From an uncultured Duncaniella sp. (GTDB lineage: Bacteria; Bacteroidota; Bacteroidia; Bacteroidales; Muribaculaceae), in the NCBI GenBank assembly GCA_910576785.1, contig CAJTJG010000017.1, positions 17,350 through 81,349 of the forward strand: 64,000 nucleotides of DNA, given 5' to 3'. How positions within the stretch are numbered: the first letter of the stretch is position 1; each line of letters opens with the position of its first letter. Position numbers and translations under genes: made by a program. The notes beneath the pieces were generated by a model, which saw only the letters and a program-made list of their open reading frames with translations, was not told the origin of the DNA and ran no database searches. Shown here piece by piece: positions 42,802-50,261 of the stretch.

Positions 42802-43431
42802 TCAGGGAATCCAGTAATATGGATTCTTTTTTCGGTGTTCAGTCACCCATTTTTCAAATTCCGCCATCGTTGTTATGCCATCAGCGATGACGGCTTCATA
42901 GTATTCTACACCGTGATAGTCTTTACCCTCCGGTGTTTCAAATTTCAGCCGTAGAATCAGGTACTTTTGCTCCTGTGTCATTACCTCTATAATTCTGTCT
43001 GCCATTCTCTCGAAGTAACCATCATATTCAGTTCCTTCTTCAATGTGGATAATGTCAAACTGCCATATTTCCCCATCGTCGGCCTTGTAGAACACATGCC
43101 ATGCAATGCAGTGTTCATCGGTGTGCAGACCATTGATGCACCTGATTTCAGTTACTCTTGGGTTTGTTGTTATCTTAGCCGCGATTGCAAAACTGCTGTC
43201 TGTTGTGATACCGGAAGAATAGACATGAAGGTCTATATCGCGATGAGAAGCGAGTAATCTCATTCTCAGAGAACCGATGAGATTTACCCGACAACCTGCT
43301 TTTTTCCAAATGTCAGCGATGCCGGATTCCTCCAGTATCTCACGGGCTTTCTTTTGATTGGCGAGAGCCAGATCATTGATTTCTTTCTGCGCATCGCTCC
43401 GAGAGCGCGTTGCGGTTAGAATATGATTCAT
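42802..43431 (-). CDS. nucleotidyltransferase-fold protein
   Basis: A 209-residue protein. NLIGSLRMRLLASHRDIDLHVY (spanning about residues 50-71) has the G-S and D-x-D pattern of polymerase-beta-type nucleotidyltransferases, and a third carboxylate may come from WQFDIIHIEEG (about 123). Further aromatic segments such as KDYHGVEYYEAVI and the final KKNPYYWIP are characteristic. Homologues in Bacteroides are sometimes labelled phosphoglycerate mutase, which the sequence does not support. A perfect minus-strand -7 box TATCTTTG is at 43456-43463. A role as a stand-alone NTase (defence or toxin-like) is possible but unproven. Confidence 0.75.
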   Translation of the reverse strand: MNHILTATRSRSDAQKEINDLALANQKKAREILEESGIADIWKKAGCRVNLIGSLRMRLLASHRDIDLHVYSSGITTDSSFAIAAKITTNPRVTEIRCINGLHTDEHCIAWHVFYKADDGEIWQFDIIHIEEGTEYDGYFERMADRIIEVMTQEQKYLILRLKFETPEGKDYHGVEYYEAVIADGITTMAEFEKWVTEHRKKNPYYWIP

Positions 43432-43548
43432 CGTTGTTGCGAATTGATAAATCTACAAAGATAGCACTTTTTCATGAATTTCCGTACCCAACCGGTCTAC
43501 CGCTTCGCTTAGCGAAGAATATATCGTGCCGATTTAATGGGGATATAA

Positions 43549-43655
43549 AAAGATCAAATCGCCATAACTTTATAAGCTATAGCGATTTATTATTACAAAT
43601 CAGTGGAGCTGGAGGGACTTGTTCCTAATGCTCCAAATATAGCTATATCAATTAG
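43549..43655. repeat. about 110-bp direct repeat, copy B (tRNA/tmRNA 3'-end-like)
   Basis: Shares with copy A (41205-41315) the blocks AAATCGCC, TAAGCTA, AGCGATTTA and GTGGAGCTGGAGGGACTTG, and GCTCCAAATATAG. The two copies bracket the toxin/XRE and nucleotidyltransferase genes. The minus strand again shows GGAACAAGTCCCTCCAGCTC and a hairpin. Copy B is followed by a diverged stretch similar to the 41439 repeat. Confidence 0.6.
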
Positions 43656-43663
43656 TTATAATT

Positions 43664-43953
43664 GACAAAATTTTAATAGTAACAAGTTAGTAACGAATGT
43701 TGGCACTGCTGCGCACACTGTTCTTCTTGCTCTGAATTTGGACGCTTCCAAACCCTATTACAAAATTACGAAAAATCTGGCACTATTCCAATCTTAAAGG
43801 TTCATTTTAAGAAATTTAACCACAATAGTTAATTCAATGTAAGGTTGATGGACATGCTCAACTATAAATTGGCTATCTTTCTTATTTTAATGCTGAAATT
43901 AGCACATTGCATCCATATTACCGTATTAAAATCTTTATTTATCTATATTTGAT
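43664..43953. other. AT-rich gene-free leader region of the defence operon
   Basis: No coding frame is credible. The part at about 43757-43815 weakly resembles the 41439-41506 repeat. The remainder is AT-rich, low-complexity sequence leading to the operon promoter. Confidence 0.4.
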
Positions 43954-43984
43954 TTTGTTGGTTCAAAAATATTCGCTAACTTTG
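43954..43984 (+). promoter_or_regulatory. Bacteroidota promoter of the ATPase-RloB-SIR2 operon
   Basis: TTTG (43954-43957) and TAACTTTG (43977-43984) are 19 bases apart, close to ideal. Initiation near 43991 gives a leader of only about 14 bases before the first ATG at 44005. The strength of the match suggests constitutive expression. Confidence 0.7.
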
Positions 43985-44004
43985 AGGCTACTAAATACGA
44001 CTGT

Positions 44005-45186
44005 ATGTTACAAGAACTTAGGATTAAAAATTTCAAATCATTCCGCGACGAAGTGGAAATGAGCTTCGAGCCATCGGGCGATGACCAATACAATAGCACT
44101 GTCACAATGCCTGACGGGGTTAAATTGCTTCGCTTCGCCGTTGTACTCGGCGCAAATGCCAGCGGTAAATCCAATCTTTTGGATGCCGTGGAGTTTTTGC
44201 GTACATTCTGGAGTAAGCTCCCTGCAACGAATGATGATGGTACCGAAGTGCAGCCATTCCTTATGCGTTCAACTGCGTTGGCTTATGATACTGAATTTGA
44301 TGTAAAGTTCTATGTTGATGGTATCCGCTATTGGTATCAGTTGACGGTCAATCCTGAAAAGGTAAGCAAAGAGGCATTGTTTGTGTATCTTACCAACCGC
44401 CCGACAAAGGTTTTCTGCCGGGAGGATGCAAACGGTGTTTCCAAACTCAATTTCAATCCGGCTGTAGTCAAGCTCTCATCCGCTGAAATTGAGGTTATGA
44501 CAATGAACTGCCTTCGTAATATGTCGGTGCTTGCGGTCTTGAAGAAAGTCAATGTGTCTGTCCCGTATCTTGACAATATGCGACGTTGGATTGACAGTCG
44601 TATGCTTCCATTGCAAAGCGGGACATCGGGCGTTCTTTCGCAAGATGCAAAGCGACTGCTTGCAGATAGTCCGGATTTCCGTGAATATCTGCTGCAATTC
44701 GCACAGGAGGCCGATTTTAACATTTCCGATATTAAAATCCAGAAAATGGCCGCACTTTTCGGACATACGGTTGAAAATGAATCAGGTGTTGAGAGTTATG
44801 TGCTTCCGGAATCATGTCAAAGCACCGGGACAAAACGCATGGTTGAGTTGGAATCAATGATATTTACCCAACTCAAACGACAGGCGTTCATGTGCGTGGA
44901 TGAAATAGAGGCATCAATGCACCCCAATCTGATGGAATATATCCTGACTAAATTTGTCAATACTCCTGACAATCAATCGCAGCTGCTGGTTTCAACTCAT
45001 TACGATCCGATATTGAAAGATATTGATGATATATTTGGAAAAGATTCCGTGTGGTTTACCGAAAAGAGCAAGGATGGGAATACCACATTGTTTTCTCTTG
45101 TCGATTTCAAGGGCCTTAACAAATTGTCCTCTATACACCGGGCATACATGAACGGTCAGTTTGGCGCACTGCCTAATGTCCTTTGA
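44005..45186 (+). CDS. AAA15-family ATPase (RloA/AbiLi-like), first gene of a defence operon
   Basis: A 393-residue ABC-type ATPase. It starts MLQELRIKNFKSFRDEVEMS, the RecF/SMC-like N-terminus. Walker A is LGANASGKSN (residues 49-57); Walker B is FMCVDEIEASMHPNL with catalytic DE at about 299-300; the H-loop is LLVSTHYDP (His332). The middle (about 130-270) is the coiled-coil or insertion region. Similar proteins are RloA, AbiLi of lactococcal AbiL, and AriA of PARIS, where the ATPase senses phage and controls a TOPRIM partner. Here the partner gene rloB-like starts 10 bases later and a SIR2-like gene follows. Confidence 0.88.
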   Translation: MLQELRIKNFKSFRDEVEMSFEPSGDDQYNSTVTMPDGVKLLRFAVVLGANASGKSNLLDAVEFLRTFWSKLPATNDDGTEVQPFLMRSTALAYDTEFDVKFYVDGIRYWYQLTVNPEKVSKEALFVYLTNRPTKVFCREDANGVSKLNFNPAVVKLSSAEIEVMTMNCLRNMSVLAVLKKVNVSVPYLDNMRRWIDSRMLPLQSGTSGVLSQDAKRLLADSPDFREYLLQFAQEADFNISDIKIQKMAALFGHTVENESGVESYVLPESCQSTGTKRMVELESMIFTQLKRQAFMCVDEIEASMHPNLMEYILTKFVNTPDNQSQLLVSTHYDPILKDIDDIFGKDSVWFTEKSKDGNTTLFSLVDFKGLNKLSSIHRAYMNGQFGALPNVL

Positions 45187-45196
45187 TGATTGAACT

Positions 45197-45769
45197 ATGG
45201 CACGAAAAATCAAAGAACGCAAAATAAAGAATCCCACCATCACCATTATTGGCGAAGGTGCTACCGAGCGGTTTTACTTTACCCACCTCAAGCGTTTGAA
45301 CGGCTACAAATATACCTGCAAACCGCGTAATTTCACGGAACAGACGTTTGATGAAATGCAGAAGCAGATAGAACGTGTGCTTGCCGATGACGGGATCGCA
45401 GTATGCGTGTTTGATGCGGATGTAACCCGTACCCGTCAGGCCGAAAAGCTGAAATTCGAGGAAATGCAACGCAGATACTCCAATAATCCGTCTGTGATAC
45501 TGTGCGACAGTATGCCGTCGATTGAGTTTTGGTTTCTGCTCCATTACCTGAACACAAACCGTTATTTCGCAACATCGGGGGATGTCATCAATGTACTGCG
45601 CCGTCATATTCCGAATTTCAGCAAACACCAATCATTCCTCTCAAAAGAGCAATGGGTGTCTGATTTGCTTGCAAATGATCGTCTTGCAAGCGCAATAAGC
45701 AATGCACAATCAATCGGAACGGACGGAGAATCGTACAGCAATCTACACAAATTATTTGAAAGAATATAA
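45197..45769 (+). CDS. rloB: RloB-family TOPRIM-like protein (AbiLii-like)
   Basis: A 190-residue protein. The fold's acidic residues are visible: TITIIGEGATERFYF (Glu20 and Glu24), then VCVFDADVTRTRQ (Asp73, Asp75), and the RloB hallmark SMPSIEFWFLLHYLNTN (about 105-121). TOPRIM-type proteins paired with AAA15 ATPases act as nucleases or toxins (AriB in PARIS, Old-type proteins). Its TAA stop is directly followed by the ATG of the SIR2-like gene with no gap, which implies translational coupling. Confidence 0.87.
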   Translation: MARKIKERKIKNPTITIIGEGATERFYFTHLKRLNGYKYTCKPRNFTEQTFDEMQKQIERVLADDGIAVCVFDADVTRTRQAEKLKFEEMQRRYSNNPSVILCDSMPSIEFWFLLHYLNTNRYFATSGDVINVLRRHIPNFSKHQSFLSKEQWVSDLLANDRLASAISNAQSIGTDGESYSNLHKLFERI

Positions 45770-46795
45770 ATGCCCACAGAAAAAGAAATACACGATTTTA
45801 TTATAAATCGCCCTCATGTATTCATATTAGGAGCTGGAGCGACAATTGCTACTATTCCTAACGGAGATAAAAATGGTAAGAAATGCTCTGTTATGAATAA
45901 TTTCTTAGCTGAGATGGGGCTCACAGAGTTGCTGAAAGATGTCGAATTGGATACAGATAGTTCTAATTTAGAAGATATATATTCCGAATTAGATGGTCGG
46001 CCTGAATGTCAGGATATTAAGATTGCTTTAGAAAACAAAATTGTTACAAACTTTTCGCAATTTGAATTACCAGAACAACCGACAATTTATGATTATCTGA
46101 TATTATCGTTAAGGTCTAAAGACTTTATTTTTAGTTTCAATTGGGACGATTTACTTATACAGGCATATAACCGAGTTTGTAAAATAACCAAAGACTTACC
46201 TCAATTAGTATTCCTTCATGGAAATATAGGCGTAGGTGTATGTGATCAATGCGGAGCTATTCAAGCATATAATAACATTCGCTGTTATAAATGCAGAAAT
46301 TACTCTATGCATCGGCCTAAGTTGTTGTTTCCAGTAAAGAAAAAGAATTACAATTCAGACCCCTATATAAGTAATGCTTGGAATGGATTCCTTGAAATTA
46401 TTAAACAAGCAAGTATTCTGACTATATTTGGATATAGCGCACCTAAGACAGATGTCGAAGCTATAAAAGCAATGCAGAGTGCATTTTCATCAACTTTCAG
46501 AAGATTTGATCATGTTGAAATAATTGACATCAAATCTGAATCCGAACTAATTGATACGTGGTCTGATTTCCTTGCAGCAACAAATTACCATGTAAAAGTA
46601 TGCTCTAACTTGTTGGATAGTTTGATTGGAGAATTTCCAAGACGAAGTGTTGAGGGATATTATAAACGGAATTATTCTGGCTGGTGGGGTGCATCGAATG
46701 TTCAATTGAAATTATGCAACGATTTCAATTGCTTAGCAGAGATTGTTGAACCACTTATAAGCAACGAATCGAACGGAAATTTTAATGTAATATAG
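45770..46795 (+). CDS. SIR2-like NAD-binding protein with zinc knuckle, third gene of the defence operon
   Basis: A 341-residue protein. Rossmann-type features of SIR2: HVFILGAGATIATIP (residues 16-30), the FSFNWDD motif (Asn124, equivalent to the NAD-ribose-binding Asn), VFLHGNIG with catalytic-type His150, four cysteines CDQC...CYKC (158, 161, 172, 175) as a zinc knuckle, and TIFGYSAPKTD (about 218-228). Bacterial defence SIR2 proteins (ThsA, DSR, AVAST-type) deplete NAD+ on infection. The last about 90 residues are unrecognised. It is far more AT-rich than the two genes before it, so it may have been added to an existing pair. The start abuts the upstream stop. Confidence 0.85.
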   Translation: MPTEKEIHDFIINRPHVFILGAGATIATIPNGDKNGKKCSVMNNFLAEMGLTELLKDVELDTDSSNLEDIYSELDGRPECQDIKIALENKIVTNFSQFELPEQPTIYDYLILSLRSKDFIFSFNWDDLLIQAYNRVCKITKDLPQLVFLHGNIGVGVCDQCGAIQAYNNIRCYKCRNYSMHRPKLLFPVKKKNYNSDPYISNAWNGFLEIIKQASILTIFGYSAPKTDVEAIKAMQSAFSSTFRRFDHVEIIDIKSESELIDTWSDFLAATNYHVKVCSNLLDSLIGEFPRRSVEGYYKRNYSGWWGASNVQLKLCNDFNCLAEIVEPLISNESNGNFNVI

Positions 46796-46796
46796 A

Positions 46797-47037
46797 AATC
46801 GGAAAGAGTTACGGCGGTGGGAGTTGTCGCCGTATAGCCGTCAAAAGACAACGGGCTGCGCCTGATGTCCATTGACCGCTGTACGGCTATGGGCAAAGGC
46901 TGAAATCCGGTTCTCTGCGGCGCCGTGAGGATTTTCGCCCGGTGACGGCCGATAGTTCCTCCCGACTGACCTGTGTTCACCCGATTTCTCAACGCCTTTG
47001 CCTGTATTGACTTACACCGCCGTAACACTTTCCGATT
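46797..47037. ncRNA. structured element with 23-bp terminal inverted repeats (candidate ncRNA or MITE)
   Basis: Ends 46797-46819 and 47015-47037 are complementary at 22 of 23 positions. Inside, GGCAAAGGC (46892-46900) pairs with GCCTTTGCC (46994-47002); GTTGTC (46823-46828) pairs with GACAAC (46847-46852); and the loop of that hairpin, ATAGCCGT (46834-46841), can pair with ACGGCTAT (46883-46890), a potential pseudoknot. This nested, GC-rich structure differs from its AT-rich surroundings. It begins two bases after the SIR2-like stop. It has no resemblance that I recognise to tmRNA, RNase P, 6S or SRP RNA. Either a structured RNA or a palindromic insertion. Confidence 0.5.
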
Positions 47038-47561
47038 GCAGGTGCAACAGTTGGAAGAAACGTGCGTCAGCAAGTGCCGCACCATTCTTCTTGTCGTTGC
47101 ACATCATTTTCTTTTCTGATACTGTTGCCATTCACAACGGAATGGCAAGGGGGATTTAGATGTTGTCGTTTGGCTTTCCTGATATATCGGGGGTGCCTTT
47201 TTTTATTCATGCGCCTTTGTGCAGTGGGTAAAGTTGGAGTTGCTCGCCTGTGTAAACGTGTGTCTGGGTGCCATTCGTGCCATGCCGGAAAAATCTCCAC
47301 ATCTGCGATGTAGTATTTGTTCCGTCCTGCCCCGAACAGCTCCCTATGCCGACACACGCCTTTTTAGCGTCGAGCAACTCAAACTACCACACTGTCATTA
47401 GACGCATGATAGTTAAAAAAAAGCGCCCACCGATATGAAAGCCAAAAGACAACATAAAAATATTTTTAGTCGAGGCAAAGCTCACCAAACCTCCTATCAA
47501 TACCGGATAATTTTTAATTGTAGCAATTATCTGAATATCAGATAATATCACTCCATAAAGA

Positions 47562-47580
47562 TGTACTAAAAATGTACTAA
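47562..47580. repeat. TGTACTAAAA-type 19-bp repeat, left copy
   Basis: TGTACTAAAAATGTACTAA matches TGTACTAAAAGTGTACTGA at 61148-61166 in 17 of 19 positions. Each copy is itself two TGTACT units 11 bases apart. The right copy lies just upstream of the integrase gene, so the pair may mark integrase-binding or attachment sites. Confidence 0.4.
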
Positions 47581-47716
47581 TGGCGGAAAATGGAGTAAGA
47601 GAGAGAAAGCGTTTTGCAGATATTTAACGGTTGTTTGGAATTTTTAATTGCAATGTTTTTCGTTGATTTACCGCTTTTGAGGCGATATTGGTGCTTTTCA
47701 AAGTGAGGATGTGAAG

Positions 47717-47785
47717 CTGGGGAAAAGAGAAATTGTTGGAGTTGGCTGAATAGGGAATGGACTTATGGCTTTCTCTTTTCCCCAG
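47717..47785. repeat. perfect 16-bp inverted repeat with 37-base loop
   Basis: CTGGGGAAAAGAGAAA (47717-47732) and its exact complement (47770-47785) flank a 37-base spacer. It lies upstream of no gene on either strand within 250 bases. It might be a terminator, a recombinase site or an insertion remnant. Confidence 0.5.
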
Positions 47786-48041
47786 TCATTAATTTGTCTA
47801 TAAAAACAAGTATAGATAGTTATGGATATATATACATATCTTGTACTATTTTTATAAGATATATACTGGTTATTAAATTATAAATATTAGGCAACGGTAT
47901 TTATAGGGTGTTCAGCCCACCTCCCTATATTTGTCGGGGTTACTTGTCAAGCGGGGCTATGAACTTATTGCCGTCTTCTATTTATGTATGGATAGTATAG
48001 GGTTTAGCATAAATTCGGAATACTAAAGCAATTATCGCAAT

Positions 48042-48923
48042 TTACGATTTTATCAGTGCTCTATATTCTGAAGGTTTCTGCGTTGTAAGCCTTTCAAATT
48101 GAGAAATAAAATGTGTAAGGCTGTTATAGCCCGACTCGTAGGCGACCTGTGAAATCGTCATTTCCGAATAGGCAAGCAACTTGCAGGCGTGTTCTATTCT
48201 TATTTCAGCAAGACATTGGAAAATGCTTTTGTCGGTGCGTTTCTTGAAGTAACGACAGAGCGCAGACTGGTTTTGCTTAACATATGCGGCAATGTCTGAC
48301 AGGGAAATAGAATCTTTGAAATGATTGTACAAGTAGGCATACACTTTATTAACGGGTTCATTTACGTCAGATATGCAGTTGGAACTGTTGTATGCCGTGT
48401 CTGACAACAGTTCGGTGTGGCTACAACGGCACAGTCTGTCCAGCATACGGAGCAGACAGATGATGCGTGCGGTGTATTCCGAACTGTCCAATTCGCCAAG
48501 CATCTCCAATATATCTTCGTACACACTTTCGTCGTAGAAACGCACTCCATACTGACTTTTTTTCAGCAACTTGTGTATTGGACGGTAGTCTGGAAGGTCG
48601 TGCATATATGCAGGAAACAGATCTGGGAGAAACTGAATCGCCTCGCCTGCACATGGCTCATATTTTGCACCATTGTCGAATGTGGCAGGTGATAGTTTGG
48701 AACCGCACAGATGCAGGTGGGGGACATTGCTCCCGATGAGCGCGACATCGCCGGCGCGGAACTCAGATACGCCTTCACCCACGAACTGCTTTCCGCCCCC
48801 TTTTGTAAACAGCATGATTTCAAACTCCATGTGTTTGTGAAGTGGAAGCACAAACTGTGGATAGGATATGTGGCTACACTGCGTAGCCATACCGTGTGTG
48901 ATCTTGCGTTCTAATACAGCCAT
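48042..48923 (-). CDS. AraC-family transcriptional regulator
   Basis: A 293-residue regulator starting MAVLERKITHGMATQC at 48923. The N-terminal half (about 1-150) is a cupin-like ligand domain with YPQFVLPLHKHMEFEIMLF and GGGKQFVGEGVSEFRAGDVA, typical for sugar or small-ligand sensors. The C-terminal AraC domain (about 190-290) has SLSDIAAYVKQNQSALCRYF and QVAYESGYNSLTHFISQF. It is divergent from a five-gene metabolic operon that it probably controls; the intergenic space is about 125 bases. A minus-strand -7 box TATATTTG is at 48946-48953. Confidence 0.9.
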   Translation of the reverse strand: MAVLERKITHGMATQCSHISYPQFVLPLHKHMEFEIMLFTKGGGKQFVGEGVSEFRAGDVALIGSNVPHLHLCGSKLSPATFDNGAKYEPCAGEAIQFLPDLFPAYMHDLPDYRPIHKLLKKSQYGVRFYDESVYEDILEMLGELDSSEYTARIICLLRMLDRLCRCSHTELLSDTAYNSSNCISDVNEPVNKVYAYLYNHFKDSISLSDIAAYVKQNQSALCRYFKKRTDKSIFQCLAEIRIEHACKLLAYSEMTISQVAYESGYNSLTHFISQFERLTTQKPSEYRALIKS

Positions 48924-49001
48924 AATCAAACTTTCTATTGAGCTGCAAATATAACGAATAAAACTGCAAATATTATGAAAGTACAACTCAATTTTTGGCC
49001 G

Positions 49002-49009
49002 TACCTTTG
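49002..49009 (+). promoter_or_regulatory. -7 promoter box of the HAD-VOC-RibB/AroE operon
   Basis: TACCTTTG fits the Bacteroidota -7 consensus and would start transcription near 49015, about 34 bases before the ATG at 49049. No TTG lies at the -33 position, as expected for a promoter that needs an activator such as the divergent AraC protein. Confidence 0.5.
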
Positions 49010-49048
49010 CAATGTCAAAATAAAAACAATAGCAGAATCTGTAAAAAT

Positions 49049-49849
49049 ATGGAAAAACGAGCTATAAAATTGATTGCAGCGGATATGGATGGAACCCTTT
49101 TGGACTCGAAAGGGAGACTGAATCCGGAATTCTTTTCCGTGTTTGAGAGTCTGAAAGAAAAAGGGGTCATGTTTGTTGCAGCAAGCGGCAGGCAATACTA
49201 TAACCTGCTGAAACTTTTCAACAGGGTAAAGGACGACATTATGTTTGTTGCGGAAAATGGCACATATGTAGTTTTTAGGTCTCAGGAATTACTGGTTGTC
49301 GATATCCCCGTGAATGAAGCACATAAAGTCATTCGTGAGGTCAGAGGTATCGAGGGAGCATTTCCGGTGTTGTGCGGCAAAGGTAAAGCATATATAGAAA
49401 ACGACATGCCGGAATTTGTAAAACAAGCCCGCACTTATTACGAAAGATGTGACTTGGTTCCTGACCTTTTGGAGATTACAGATGATAGGTTTCTTAAAAT
49501 CGCCGTATATGACTTTGGCGGTTCTTCAATTAACAGTTATCCCGTGCTACAACACTTTAACGATTCTCTTAAAGTTGTTGTGTCCGGTCAGAATTGGCTT
49601 GATGTAAGTCATCAGGAAGCCAATAAGGGCAACGCGTTAATATTCCTTCAGAACTACATGTCGGTAAAAGCTGATGAGTGCATGGCTTTCGGTGACCAGA
49701 TGAACGATGCGGAAATGCTTCAGGCTGTATCCAACAGTTATGCGATGGCAAATTCAGCGGAAGAATTAAAATGTTTCGCACGTTATATAGCACCTTCCAA
49801 TGATGAGAATGGAGTATTGCGCACAATCAGGAATTTCATTCTAAAATAA
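49049..49849 (+). CDS. Cof-type HAD-IIB phosphatase
   Basis: A 266-residue haloacid-dehalogenase phosphatase. Motif I is LIAADMDGTLLDSKG (nucleophile Asp and acid Asp); motif II is FVAASGRQYYNLL; the C2B cap lies in the middle (about 85-190); motif III/IV are the late lysine region ANKGNALIFLQNY and CMAFGDQMNDAEML. These enzymes dephosphorylate sugar phosphates, FMN-pathway intermediates (YbjI/YigB/YcsE type) or pyridoxal phosphate. With a RibB domain encoded downstream, a role on a ribulose- or flavin-related phosphate is an attractive inference. First gene of the operon. Confidence 0.9.
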   Translation: MEKRAIKLIAADMDGTLLDSKGRLNPEFFSVFESLKEKGVMFVAASGRQYYNLLKLFNRVKDDIMFVAENGTYVVFRSQELLVVDIPVNEAHKVIREVRGIEGAFPVLCGKGKAYIENDMPEFVKQARTYYERCDLVPDLLEITDDRFLKIAVYDFGGSSINSYPVLQHFNDSLKVVVSGQNWLDVSHQEANKGNALIFLQNYMSVKADECMAFGDQMNDAEMLQAVSNSYAMANSAEELKCFARYIAPSNDENGVLRTIRNFILK

Positions 49850-49856
49850 TGCCACT

Positions 49857-50261
49857 ATGGATATAAGAACAAAAATTACAGGAATTCAACATGTAGGGGT
49901 ACCAACAGATGATATTCAGAAAAGTATTCTGTTTTATAAAGGGTTAGGATTTGGAATCGTATGGCAGACCATCAATGAACAGGATGGAACATCAGTAGTT
50001 TTCCTTCAGTTGGGAAATCTCATCATGGAAGTTTATGAAAACAAACAAGCCTCAATGAAATCCGGGGCAATAGACCACATAGCATTAAATGTGACAGATA
50101 TCGATGCGGTGTTTTCCAAGATTAAGGAACTGGGTTACGAAATGTTGGATGACAATATCCGATTCCTGCCTTTCTGGGAATATGGTGTCCGATTTTTTAC
50201 CATCATCGGACCCAATAAGGAAAAAATCGAATTCTGTGAGAAACAAATAACGGCCAAATGA
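49857..50261 (+). CDS. VOC-superfamily (glyoxalase/bleomycin-resistance fold) protein
   Basis: A 134-residue protein made of two beta-alpha-beta-beta-beta units: GIQHVGVPTDDIQKSILFYK (about 7-26) and IDHIALNVTDIDAVFSKIKE (about 71-90). The possible metal ligands are His in IQHVGV, Glu in NLIMEVYE, His in IDHIAL and Glu in EKIEFCE, the usual VOC four-residue set. Enzymes of this fold include glyoxalase I, epimerases and extradiol dioxygenases. The start is seven bases after the HAD gene; the stop overlaps the RibB-AroE start (ATGA), so it is coupled to it. Confidence 0.87.
   Translation: MDIRTKITGIQHVGVPTDDIQKSILFYKGLGFGIVWQTINEQDGTSVVFLQLGNLIMEVYENKQASMKSGAIDHIALNVTDIDAVFSKIKELGYEMLDDNIRFLPFWEYGVRFFTIIGPNKEKIEFCEKQITAK

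Larger units (their letters stand above)
47038..48041. other. 1-kb stretch without a convincing gene; likely element junction
   Basis: Short frames exist (for example 47067-47357, minus) but have no recognised domain and a composition like random sequence. The region contains the TGTACTAAAA repeat at 47562, a long hairpin at 47717-47785 and AT-rich low-complexity DNA (47800-47900). The change from GC-richer (47041-47400) to AT-rich sequence after 47400 fits a junction between the defence island and the mobilizable element. Confidence 0.45.

Noticed and set aside
43954..47037. Retron or Thoeris system
   Set aside because: No reverse transcriptase and no TIR-domain protein are present; only the SIR2-like part overlaps with those systems.
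46702..47357. Two minus-strand open frames (127 and 96 residues) across the structured element
   Set aside because: They run through the inverted repeats and have no signal, domain or start context; the sequence is better explained as a structured element.
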